Source: Bacteroidota bacterium | Lineage (GTDB): Bacteria; Bacteroidota; Bacteroidia; AKYH767-A; OLB10 | DNA length: 64,000 bases | Reading direction: 5' to 3' | Assembly: GCA_016722525.1 (NCBI GenBank) | Contig: JADKJB010000032.1 | Span: forward strand, 62,001-126,000 | In this document: piece by piece, positions 10,330 through 20,200 of the stretch | How the letters are laid out: each line of letters starts with the position of its first letter | How positions within the stretch are numbered: position 1 is the first letter of the stretch | Made by a program: the position numbers and the translations under genes | Notes under the pieces: generated by a model | What the model saw: the letters and a program-made list of their open reading frames with translations, nothing else | Databases searched by the model: none | What the model was told of the DNA's origin: nothing

Positions 10330-11097
10330 TTACAAATCCTTTTTATTGAATTGGCGTATAGCCACCCAGAAGGGTACAAGAATCCAGATGCACATAAGCA
10401 AAAAGGTTATACTCAATCCCATAGTTGTTCCAAAAAAATCTTTGAAAATTGCACCTGTATAACCCATCATCACAGATACATCCAGCTGTAACAGGATTAG
10501 AATTCTTACCAGATCAACCGGGCTGAAGGCACTGATAACAATCATGGCTTTTTCAATTGGATAGTCTGAAAATTGGAATACCAGGAATAGGATTAATCCG
10601 TCAAACAATAAGGAAAAGTATAGCCATACTAATAGTGCTATTCCGATCCCTTTTGATTTGTCACGTGTACTTATAGAGCTTAAAAAGGAAATGGATACAA
10701 ATACAAGTGAAATGGCACATCCTGCAAATACCATCATGATCCCGGCTTTTTCAGGAACGAAAATTAAAATAGGTATTCCGGCTCCCAGTAAAAATGCTAT
10801 TACCATGGAAAGCGATAAGCCTATAAATAAGCTTATGTAAATTTTATTTCTTTTAATAGGCTGACTCAGCAGTAATTCAATAAATTCACTACTGTTGTAA
10901 ATGTAAATGGTAGAGAACATGATGGATACTAACGGTACACTCAACAAAATCATATTTAACAAGGTGAGCATTCCTTTTGAGGTATTATCCTCCAGACTAA
11001 AAACTGCCCACGTAAGCAAACTTAATAGAAGTGTATAGGCTATTAAAGTTTTGTTCTTTAATATATCAAGTATAACATATTTGATGATCCTGTTCAT
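10330..11097 (-). CDS. nosY: NosY-like ABC transporter permease
   Basis: This 255-residue membrane protein has about six transmembrane helices (for example ILDILKNKTLIAYTLLLSLLTW near the start). It has the ABC-2 permease layout of NosY, the membrane partner of NosF in NosZ copper-centre assembly. Its start overlaps the nosF stop by 4 bp (ATGA at 11094-11097), which is a sign of translational coupling. The family match rests mainly on context, since ABC-2 permeases are poorly conserved. It is followed by the truncated haemoglobin. The transported substrate in NosFY systems is debated and is thought to be a sulphur species for the CuZ centre. Confidence 0.87.
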   Translation of the reverse strand: MNRIIKYVILDILKNKTLIAYTLLLSLLTWAVFSLEDNTSKGMLTLLNMILLSVPLVSIMFSTIYIYNSSEFIELLLSQPIKRNKIYISLFIGLSLSMVIAFLLGAGIPILIFVPEKAGIMMVFAGCAISLVFVSISFLSSISTRDKSKGIGIALLVWLYFSLLFDGLILFLVFQFSDYPIEKAMIVISAFSPVDLVRILILLQLDVSVMMGYTGAIFKDFFGTTMGLSITFLLMCIWILVPFWVAIRQFNKKDL

Positions 11098-11804
11098 AAG
11101 CTACCTGATTTTAATAGTCCTGCAATAGCTTTTGATATTTTTTGTTCACCGGTAGCCTGCTTTAACTCTTCAATGGTTTTATGAAGTTGTATTTTACCAT
11201 CTTGCATGTAAACAATTTGAGAAACCAGATCGTCCAATTCGTTTAAGAGATGGGAGGTGATCAGTATAAGCTTACCTTTTTCTTTTTCTGAAATAATCTT
11301 TTCTTTGAGAATTTCTGACGAAAGAGGGTCAAGGCCAGCTGTAGGTTCATCCAATATTAATACATTGGGATTAAACAGAAATGCAATTGTAGCACTTACC
11401 TTTTGTGTGGTTCCTCCTGAAAGTGTGCTCATGCGCTTACTGAACATTTCCCGGAGTTTGAAATTATCCATGAGGAATTCATCCACACTTCCTTCGGGCC
11501 TTCGAATATTTTTTATCATTTCTATGATCTGGCCGATGGTCATGTTATCCGGATACCTTCCAATCTGAGGCATATAACCAATTTGATTTCGGTATAGAAA
11601 GCTTCCTTTTATTGCTTCATTGTTGAAATTAATTGTGCCCTTATCGGGAATCACCATCCCCAGTATGGATTTAATCAATGTAGTTTTTCCGCATCCATTC
11701 GGACCTATCAAAGCAATACATTCACCTTTGCTAAATTTAAGGTTAATTGAATTTAACACCTTTAGTGTGCCAAAACTCTTGCATATGTTTTTGAATTCAA
11801 TCAT
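11094..11804 (-). CDS. nosF: NosF-like ABC transporter ATPase
   Basis: This 236-residue nucleotide-binding subunit shows Walker A GPNGCGKT at residues 34-41, signature LSGGT at 128-132, Walker B LILDEP at 149-154, and a switch histidine in ITSHLLNEL. NosF powers the NosDFY complex that matures the tetranuclear copper-sulphide CuZ site of nitrous oxide reductase. It overlaps nosD by 4 bp at one end and nosY by 4 bp at the other, a tightly packed operon. It is intact. Assignment as NosF rather than a generic ABC-2 ATPase comes from its place between nosD and nosY. Confidence 0.9.
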   Translation of the reverse strand: MIEFKNICKSFGTLKVLNSINLKFSKGECIALIGPNGCGKTTLIKSILGMVIPDKGTINFNNEAIKGSFLYRNQIGYMPQIGRYPDNMTIGQIIEMIKNIRRPEGSVDEFLMDNFKLREMFSKRMSTLSGGTTQKVSATIAFLFNPNVLILDEPTAGLDPLSSEILKEKIISEKEKGKLILITSHLLNELDDLVSQIVYMQDGKIQLHKTIEELKQATGEQKISKAIAGLLKSGSL

Positions 11805-12791
11805 AAAGGAAGTGAACGCATGAGCGGTGTTTTGTCTTGAAATTCATCCGGTGTAAGACTCGGTAATATTTTCTCGGATTTGTCTAATAAGGTGATCATA
11901 AAGCTCCTGAACAGTAACATAGCAGGAGGGTTATTTTCTACTATCATAGAAAACATGCTGATGGGGTGATATGGAACATCTCCGATTTTGTCCTTGTTAA
12001 GGTCATAGCCCTCATATTTATCCCAGTAATTGCTATTGAATGTGTTTAATACTAATGTGCCGTTGGTGGATATATCAAAGGTATTACTAACAAAGTTATT
12101 TTGTGTAATGATGTTATCCATACAACTCGCCTGAATTTTCATTCCCCAGCCATTGGATTGAAAAATATTGTTTTCAACTTTTATGCGATTGGTGCCTTCC
12201 ATAAATATCCCTGATGTATTTTTAATAAACTTATTGCCAAGTATGTAACTATCCGATATTTCCTTCAGCAGTAATCCATATGCGGCATCACCCCAATTTT
12301 CCTCAAAGATGTTATTCATCATAATTACATTTTTGGTAAACATGACTGCCATTACTGATTAAACAATTTTTAGAGAATTGAAGGTAAATCCCAAAAAAAT
12401 TATCAAATAAAATATTATTACGGATGGTTACATGCTGACTGTCATAAATTTTTATCCCTCCCGGATCATCTAATGTGGCATAACCGGAATGCTGAATTTT
12501 AAATCCATCAAGCACTACATGGTTGGATTTAATGGATAGTACTTCGTATTTTTTTTGACCATCAAGTACCGGAAGATTTTTACCTAGAAGCACAATGGAT
12601 TTGTCCACAATGATATTGCCTTCCTTGTATATTCCTCCATATACAATAAGGGTATCTCCATCTACCGCTTGTTGAATTGCTGATTTAATGGAATGGATTT
12701 CATAGGCAGCTCCAACAGGTATTGTTTTGCCTGTCACTACAAATGAAAAATGAATTGCCAGAAGAAAACATGCTATGTTTTTTAGCACCAT
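11801..12791 (-). pseudogene. nosD: NosD periplasmic copper-centre maturation protein, internally deleted and frameshifted
   Basis: The N-terminal part (signal peptide, then right-handed beta-helix repeats such as GDTLIVYGGIYKEGNIIVDKS and VVLDGFKIQHSGY) and the C-terminal part (SNYWDKYEGYDLNKDKIGD, a typical NosD ending) are clear. Between them, at about 12345-12352, the frame jumps from ...NCLISN directly to ...AVMFTKNV. Family members are about 400-420 residues, and this span encodes about 330. About 80-90 residues of beta-helix are therefore missing and the frame shifts at the same point. NosD works with NosFY in the periplasm on NosZ. Whether the loss is genetic or an assembly fault cannot be told here. 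Confidence 0.85.
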
Positions 12792-12792
12792 A

Positions 12793-13800
12793 TTATTTTA
12801 AAATACTTTCCCAGGTGGTAAAAGTAGCGGAAAGTTGTGTGGAATAGGTAGCTGCATTTTGTTTGTCGCTGAATGCTGCAACATTTCCTCTCATGGGACT
12901 ATTGATATTAGCGCCTGTTATAAAATGCATCGTGTTAACAGCATGTAATTCATGAGGAGGAAGATAATCGGAAATTAGAATGGAATGGTACTCATGTTTT
13001 TGGGATTGCATAAAACTTTTTAAACAAGTAACATCATCAAATTTATAAACCCGGCCCTTTTCAGTAACCAATTCTCCGGCAAACCTTGGGTCAGAAATCA
13101 TCATCTTACAATTATCACATTTCTCTTTATTTATTTTTATCGGTTCCTTGTCTATTGGACCGCAAGATGCCAGCAGAATTAATGCGAAGGTACTTTGAAT
13201 CACTATTTTTTTGTTTAGCATTTCAGTCTTTGACTTTTTGATTTCAATAATGACTGCTGCCAACATCAACAATCCACTGGCAATAAATAGCCATCCTCCA
13301 ATATCAGGAATGGAGTAGGCCCCGAAATTAAGTAATTGCTTGAATCCAATCAAAGGTGGCTGATAAGCCATTCCGGGTACTATTATTGCCGCATTGGGAT
13401 TTAGATCGTGCCCGTAATCGTATTCCCACCTCCAAAAATCTATCATTGCAATAATACCAAAAAATACAAAACCTGCAAATAATAGATACAATCCCCTTTT
13501 TTTACCTGCAAGCATGACCACTACACTTGCCAAAGCAAAGAATCCAATAATATATGGAAGAACAGTGAATTCAATGAAATCATCTTCATGCAGTGTTTTC
13601 ATTCCAATATAGTGATTTAAACCATTAATGATTTCAACATTTCCTCCTAATTTATTGCTGAAGATTTGTAAAAACAACCCCTCAGGGTATTGAGGCGCAT
13701 CCAATTCAATTCGCCAAATAGGGGTAAAAATAGAAACTGCAAGTAGCACTGCTGTAATTAACAAAAAGGATTTTGAAACTATATTCAATCTGGTTGTCAT
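12793..13800 (-). CDS. nosL: Nos-cluster four-helix membrane protein fused in frame to NosL copper chaperone
   Basis: Residues 1-195 form a membrane protein with four helices (near 11-28, 83-100, 106-126 and 168-187) of the kind found next to nosL in Bacteroidota nos clusters. Residues from about 194 are NosL: a lipoprotein leader LILLASC, then KCDNCKMMISDPRFAGEL, the copper-binding region. An internal ATG at 13221-13219 is a natural nosL start of about 142 residues. In the neighbouring frame the membrane protein would stop at a TGA just upstream of that ATG if one extra A were present in the A5 run near 13240. The one-piece frame is therefore either a true fusion or an indel artefact. NosL delivers Cu(I) to apo-NosZ. 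The nosD start follows 1 bp after the stop. Confidence 0.8.
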   Translation of the reverse strand: MTTRLNIVSKSFLLITAVLLAVSIFTPIWRIELDAPQYPEGLFLQIFSNKLGGNVEIINGLNHYIGMKTLHEDDFIEFTVLPYIIGFFALASVVVMLAGKKRGLYLLFAGFVFFGIIAMIDFWRWEYDYGHDLNPNAAIIVPGMAYQPPLIGFKQLLNFGAYSIPDIGGWLFIASGLLMLAAVIIEIKKSKTEMLNKKIVIQSTFALILLASCGPIDKEPIKINKEKCDNCKMMISDPRFAGELVTEKGRVYKFDDVTCLKSFMQSQKHEYHSILISDYLPPHELHAVNTMHFITGANINSPMRGNVAAFSDKQNAATYSTQLSATFTTWESILK

Positions 13801-13902
13801 TTTTTTTTCGCTTTATCTAACGTTCGGTAAAATTCAAAAGGGAGTAGTGGTAGAATAATCACCGCTACTCCCAAATGATTCCAACATCACTTATTTCAAA
13901 TC

Positions 13903-15543
13903 TTATTCAGCTGCAACCGGCGCTGATTCACCAAGGCTGAATTTAATTGGAACTGTACTTCCTGCAGGAGATACTCTTACATAACCTTGCATTTCCTGAT
14001 GTAATGCACTACAGAAATCGGTGCAATAGATAGGCACAATACCTACGCGATTGGGCACCCATTTTAAGGTAGATGTTTCTCCGGGCATTATCAGTAGTTC
14101 TGAATTTGCAGCACCTTTAATAGCAAATCCATGTGGCACATCCCAATCTTGTTCAAGATTTGTAACATGGAAGTAAACTTCATCACCCATTTTAACACCT
14201 TCAATATTATCAGGGGCAAAGTGAGAGCGTATGGAGGTCATATAAACATGAACTTTGTTCCCTTCACGAATAACTCTTGCTTCTTTTTCTCCCTTCGTTA
14301 CATAAGGATGATTGTTATCATCAATCTTGTAAATTTTAACCTGTTTATCTTTTATTAACTCCGCAGGCATTGCTTGTGCATAATGAGGCTCTCCAATAGT
14401 TGGGAAGTCGAGTATCATTTGCATTTTTCGCCGCTGATATCAAATAGCTGCGCACTTTGTGATAACTCAGGTCCTGTTGGTAAATACCTATCCTTCGTTA
14501 TTTTATTATAAGCAATTAAATATTTTGGAGAAGGCTTTTGCTGTCACCTCCAGGAATGCAAAGAGGTCCTACTGAATAAAAAGTTGGTACCCTATCTAAA
14601 ACTTTTAAATCTTTGATGTTCCATTTAACAACTTCCGATGAAACAAAGAATGAAGTGTAGGCATTTCCATTGCCATCAAATTCAGTGTGCAATGGTCCGA
14701 GTCCTGGTTTTTTAACCTCTCCATACAGGGCAGCTTCATATTTTACAACCGGTATACCTTGAAAATCTCCATCGTATTCTTTGTTCGCAATTGCTTTCTG
14801 AAGTTTGTCATAACTAAATACCGGAATAATCGCTGCAAGTTTACCGCTACCAACAATATATTCCCCGGTTGGGTCTACATCACATCCATGTGGTGATTTT
14901 GGACAAGGTATCATGTAGCACATATCGGCAAGTTCTTTTGAATCAAGAACCAAAACTTCAGTTCTGATTTCTGAAACAGCAGAGTGAGTTTTTTCATCCA
15001 TGTAGTTATGCGCATATCTTACGGCTGTCTTTTTAGCTTTTCCGGCTTTTACATACTCTTCGGCCTTTTTCCAATTTACAGCCATTATAAAGTCCTTATC
15101 TTTTTGTGAAGCATTAACTTCTAACAAAGTATTTGCCTGCTCCGTATTATAACAGGAGAAGAAAAACCAACCGTGTGATTTGCCTTTCCCTGCATGACTT
15201 AAGTCAAAGTTCACTCCAGGACACTGTATTTGAAATGCAATGTCCATCTTGCCATCTTCTTTTCCGACACTGATAAAACTTAAGTACCCTTTGAAGTTTT
15301 CTTTATAGGTATTGATAGCAATATCTCCATTGGCATTGTCTGGTGGAACACTATAGCACTCAATTGACCGCTAAAACCACCACTTACAAAATTGTAGTAA
15401 GAATCATATTTGCCAGGTTCAACATAAGCCTTCGATGCCGCATCACCTGACACGGCACTGCTGGTGTTTTTAGGCCGGCATGATCCTACAAACAGTGCTG
15501 CCGGAATCAAAGCCGTTAATGTTATAAAAGTTCTTGTTTTCAT
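13903..15543 (-). pseudogene. nosZ: Nitrous oxide reductase NosZ (clade II type), internally deleted and frameshifted
   Basis: NosZ reduces N2O to N2 in the periplasm. The C-terminal cupredoxin domain is complete, with CuA motif YCTDFCSALHQEMQGY. Propeller segments FDLSHAGKGKS, SPHGCDVDP, GPLHTEFD and GEPHYAQAM, carrying several CuZ histidines, are present. The leader (LFVGSC) is of lipoprotein/Sec type rather than Tat, as in clade II enzymes. At about 15352-15362 the frame jumps from GGFSGQLS to SVPPDNANGD. About 100-115 residues found there in family members are missing, including the N-terminal D-x-H-H region that supplies CuZ ligands. Two more shifts are single A losses near 14535 (A5 to A4) and 14426 (A6 to A5). 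The span encodes about 547 residues against about 640-660 in the family. Confidence 0.9.
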
Positions 15544-15591
15544 AGTTTTTTTTTTACTCAGTTTATTGTTTATGTATGTTTTGTTTTGTGG

Positions 15592-16080
15592 TTATTGCAC
15601 ACCATCATTTTTTCTCATGAATTCAAGTATCTTTCTTGCTTCATCGTCATTCAACCCCTGATTGGGCATCCTTACCAAACAAAGCTCCAGCTGCGCCTGC
15701 ACCTCAGGGTCTTTATCTATCATGGGGTCAGGATTTGTAATGAAGTTCATGATCCAAACCGGATTTCTCCTCACAGTAACTTCTTTCCAACCCGGTCCAA
15801 CTAATTTCTCTGCAGATGTTTTATGACAGGAAAAACATTTTACTCCTGCAATGTTTTCACCTTCAGTGGCTAATGCGCCATCTAATTTTTCACCAATTTC
15901 AACATTAGTGAATTTTCCCTCGCCACGGTTAGGATCATAGGAGGGGTTTCCGTTTTCAGTAGTGGTTGCTGTGTTATCTCCAAGAGGTTCTGCTTTCTTC
16001 TGACCTTCCGTAGACTCCGGACTACCTCCGCATGCTGCAAGTAGCACGGACAAAGAGATTGACAAAATGAGTGTTTTCAT
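15592..16080 (-). CDS. Monohaem c-type cytochrome lipoprotein of the nos cluster
   Basis: This 162-residue lipoprotein (LLAAC, Cys17) has a single haem-c motif, CFSCH, at 82-86 and a likely axial Met138 in LVRMPNQG. It is the first gene of the minus-strand nos transcription unit, 48 bp upstream of nosZ. It is therefore the probable electron donor to NosZ, comparable in role to the NosC cytochromes of clade II clusters. A low-complexity Glu/Thr/Asn linker (about 20-55) separates the lipid anchor from the haem domain. The frame is intact, and FNR-like boxes lie about 140-180 bp upstream of its start. Confidence 0.85.
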   Translation of the reverse strand: MKTLILSISLSVLLAACGGSPESTEGQKKAEPLGDNTATTTENGNPSYDPNRGEGKFTNVEIGEKLDGALATEGENIAGVKCFSCHKTSAEKLVGPGWKEVTVRRNPVWIMNFITNPDPMIDKDPEVQAQLELCLVRMPNQGLNDDEARKILEFMRKNDGVQ

Positions 16081-16219
16081 GAAATTGTATTTTTAAAGTG
16101 TTTGGTTTATAATTTATTGATTTTAAATGAATAACATTATTAATATCGAAACTCATTTTGACTAAGTAGGGTCTCACTTATTAAACAGTTCAAAGGTATT
16201 TGACCTGTTTTTTTCAAAG

Positions 16220-16257
16220 TATGATATATCACATGTAAAAGTATGATATATATCATA
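16220..16257. promoter_or_regulatory. FNR/DNR-like palindromic boxes between nos and ric
   Basis: A perfect 16-bp palindrome, TATGATATATATCATA, is at 16242-16257. Its core TGAT-N4-ATCA matches the FNR/DNR consensus half-sites (TTGAT-N4-ATCAA). A second imperfect copy, TGATATATCACA, is at 16222-16233. The distance between the starts of the two copies is 20-22 bp, about two helical turns. The site is in the divergent region between the nos cytochrome (minus) and ric (plus), where a Crp/Fnr regulator could act on both. The Crp/Fnr gene at 7827-8570 is the obvious candidate, but binding is inferred. Confidence 0.6.
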
Positions 16258-16310
16258 TTATTAGTGCTCTTCAGATAGTTTAATTTGCATAGTTTTAAAT
16301 ATTTTATGTT

Positions 16311-17046
16311 ATGATTGCCCTTAAAAATCAAACTGTAGCTGAAATTGTATTGGATTATCCAAACTCAGTTCGGCTTTTTGAAAGCTATAAAATTGACTAC
16401 TGTTGTAAAGGGAAATTGACTTTGGAGGAAGCCTGTTATTTAAAAAATTTGGATAGCAACCATGTTGCAGCAATGATCACTGAAATCATTAGCGAAAAGA
16501 AAAATTTGGGTGAAGATTTCTCCCAATTAACTATACATACACTAATTGATATTGTTCTCCACAGACACCATAATTATGTCAATAACAGTATTCCAATAAT
16601 TAAAGATCATCTTGGAAAAGTGCTTGCGAAACACGGTTCCGACTATCCGTTCTTAAGTGAGATTCACGATAAGTTCGCTGATCTTGCAATAGAACTGGAA
16701 CAACATATGGTCAAGGAGGAACAAATTTTGTTTCCTTATCTGAGTTTTATTGAAGAGGTATTCCTGAAAGGAGTCGCAGACTCCAGAATTTCAGTGTTTT
16801 TAAAACATCCTGTTCATATGATGGAAAATGATCACGAGAGGGCAGGAGGTTCTGGAACAGATTCGATCAATTTCAAGTAATTATCATCCTCCATCCTCTG
16901 CTTGTCCTTCATTTAAAATTGTGTACCATGAATTAGAGGCTTTTGAAAAAGACCTTCATCAGCATGTTTTTATTGAAAACAATGTCCTTTTTCCTAAAGG
17001 CATTGCCATGGAAAAAGAAATACTCTTGCGCGGAAGCTTGAATTAG
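16311..17046 (+). CDS. ric: Iron-sulphur cluster repair di-iron protein (Ric/YtfE/ScdA), frameshifted
   Basis: The N-terminal ScdA domain has the DYCCKG signature (Cys31, Cys32). The haemerythrin-like four-helix domain follows, with di-iron ligands in HRHHNYV, EQHMVKEEQILFPYL, HPVHMMENDHERAG and LHQHVFIENNVLFP. Ric proteins repair Fe-S clusters damaged by NO or oxidants. The frame breaks at about 16849-16851: ...HERAGG|SGT in one frame becomes EVLEQIRSISSNYHPP in another. This is a two-base loss (GGAGAGG to GGAGG). The gene is divergent from the nos operon and shares FNR-like boxes with it, consistent with a nitrosative-stress role. The start ATG at 16311 gives a full N-terminal domain. Confidence 0.88.
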
Positions 17047-17236
17047 CAAATCTGAATTTGTTTGTGATTTTTAAGTATATAATTGAAAATGAAATAAATG
17101 CAATTATTTGATGCGTTGTTTCTTCAATAAAAAACCTGATTCTAAGGAAGTTTTTCGGTTCCAATCAGATTCTTGAATGACCTGAATTATCATCAATTTT
17201 TTTATCTTTGATCATAGGAAATTAAATACATTTATT

Positions 17237-20200
17237 GTGACCAGTCTTTTTAATTGCCGGACTTTTATTTCCGGATTATTTCTTCTACTTGCTTTTTTTA
17301 CTCATGAGGTAAAGCTACCCACCTTATGGGTGGGAGTATGACCTACGAATACCAGGGACTTGTTGGTACCAATCAAAGTTATAAAGTGACCCTTAAAATT
17401 TATCGTTATTGTGATGCCTCTGCAGGTGGAACAGCTCCATTAGATCCATCCATGTTTTTGGGTATTTATAATCAGGATCCCCTTAATCCGAATGATGATA
17501 AAAACTGGTTCGCCACAGAAAATCTGATTTTGATTTCAAGCGGATTCATAACGCCTCCGAGTATAGGAAGTAATTGTGCATTCAGTTCTTCCGTTTGTGT
17601 GGAGGAAGGTGTTTTTGAAGCTGATATTTTGCTTCCCCCTGACCCGGGAGGCTATCACCTGATGGTGGAAAGATGTTGCCGAAATGGAAATCTTGTGAAT
17701 CTGTCAACTCCCGGAAGCATCGGCCAAACCTATTATTGTTTTATTCCTCCTTCCCCAATAATTAATTCTTCTCCTCAGTTCAATGATATTCCGGTACCTT
17801 TTATTTGTGCCGGTGATACTGCAACTATTGTTAATAATGCATTTGATCCTGATGGCGATTCTCTCGTTTATTCATTTGAATTGCCCTATAGTGGATATTC
17901 ATCCAGTATCACTGCTGTTCCTGACCCACAGATTGATAATAATCCATATGCTTTTCCCATTCCTCCGGTTTTGTATAATCCCGGCTATTCTATTAATTCA
18001 CCTTTTGGTGCTGGTGGGGTAAATACCATTGATCCGATTACAGGCCTCACTAAATATTATATTCCTAACCAGGATTTTTTGTAGTTGCTATTGAAATCAA
18101 AGAATATAGAAACGGTGTTTTAATTGCTTTTATCAGACGCGATCTTCAATTAATCGCTATTCCTTGTCCGGTGAATGCCGTTCCTTCGCTTTCTTTTAAC
18201 AATGGCAGCGGACAATCTAATTACACTATCACTGAAGGGCAAACTATTTGTTTCCCGGTGATTTTTTTTGATAATAATGGCGACAGCCTCTACCTCACTT
18301 CATCAGGTGCCATTTTTAATAGTGCCATAACAAATCCACCTGCTTCTCTTCCTAATGCAAATGGGGATGGTATTTTATTTTCTCAGTTTTGCTGGAGTAC
18401 CGATTGTGGTCAAGCACGAAATGCGCCTTATCAATTTACCGTTTCAGTTATTGATAACGGCTGCCCTCCTAAAATTACCAACCAGGTTTATTCTATTAAA
18501 GTAAATCCGAGCCCAGGCCCTCCCGCACCTGCAGTTGCAATTCAACAAAACCCTCCAGGACCAATTTGTACCGGAACTGCTGTAACTTTCACAGCACTGC
18601 CTACATTCGGAGGAACGAATCCCATCTATCAATGGAAATTAAATGGGATCAATGTAGGTGCCAATTCAAATACGTATTCCTCAAGTTCTTTAAGCAATGG
18701 AGATGTTATAACTGTATCTCTAATTTCTAATTCTGTTTGTGTAAATACTTTTAATGCTGTTTCTCCTCCTGTGGTTATGATAGTGAATCCATTTGCTGCT
18801 CCTTCAGTCTCTATTTCTCAAAATCCACCCGGAACTTTTTGTGCCGGTACTAATATTTCTTTTACTGCCCTGCCGGTTAATCCGGGTGCAACACCCATCT
18901 ATCAATGGACTGTGAACGGTTTAAATGTGGGTATCAATTCTCCGGTCTTTAGTTCGACTACACTTACCATAGGGAATCAGGTAGGCGTTTCGCTTTTAGC
19001 GGATCCAGGCTGCCCGGCTGCTGCTTCAAATATCATTAATGTTGCAGTGAATCCCGTACTTACTCCTTCTGTTACTATTACTAGCGATAATTTAGGCGCT
19101 ATATGTCCGGGTGAATTGGTAACATTCAGGGCCTTTCCTACTAACGGTGGCTCTTTGCCAATCTTTCAATGGCAAGTGAATGGTGTGAATGTTGGAGTTA
19201 ACTCAAATTTATTTTCTTCAGCTACGCTCAATAATGGCGATATCGTAAAAGTGATTCTAACTTCTAACGAAAATTGTTTAACTGTTGCTGTGCCAACTCC
19301 AATAACATTGTAATAACTGTTACGGCTCCTACATCCGCCTCAATAAGTATTTCAGCCAATCCCGCAACACCCATTTGTGAGCAGGATAATATTATTTTTT
19401 CGGCTGTTGCAACAAATGGTGGAACGAATCCTATTTATCAATGGCAGGTAAACGGTGCCTTTACCGGTGCCACCGGTCCTACTTATGCAATCGCTAGCTT
19501 GTCCGACGGAGATCAGGTAAGTGCGGTACTCACTTCTTCGCTGACTTGTCTCACTACAGGTACAGCAAACAGTAATGTCATAACGGTTGCTGTCAACCCT
19601 ATTTTACCCGTATCCTCCTTAATCTCGATTTCGCCTTCAAACCAGTTTTGTACAGGCACTCTGGTTACGTTCACCGGTACTGTAGTTAATGGAGGTACAA
19701 ATCCCTCTTACCAATGGCAGGTGAATGGAGCCAATGCAGGTGGAAATAGCAACACTTTTAGTGCCTCCACCTTGAATGATGGTGATCGTATCAGAGTCAT
19801 TGTAACCTCCAATCTCAATTGTGTATCGCCGGTAACAGCCGCATCCAATATTATTATTGTAAGTGTTTTGCCACTAACAAATCCTTCAGTTTCCATTACA
19901 GCTAATACTGCCGGTACTGTTTGTCCAGGGAACGCCTATTGTTTTTACTGCAGCTCCGTTGGTTGGTGGAAGTAATCCCACTTATCAGTGGACGGTGAAT
20001 GGTAACCCTTCCGGATCAGGTTTTGTCACCTTTACAACTTCCGCACTCAACGATGGTGATATTGTTAAGGTAGCTATGACCTCATCGGCAGTTTGCCCTT
20101 TCCCTGCAACTGTGAATTCTAACCCGATTGTAATGAATGTTATTTCAACAGTTATACCTGATGTAACTATCTCTGCAAATGTGGTTTGGCCTATTTGTGA

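Noticed and set aside
10658..10840. Plus-strand frame inside nosY
   Set aside because: It is the antisense of a clear ABC permease and has no family features.
16140..16331. Short minus-strand frame upstream of ric
   Set aside because: It covers the nos/ric divergent promoter with the FNR-like palindromes and reads as low-complexity AT-rich sequence.
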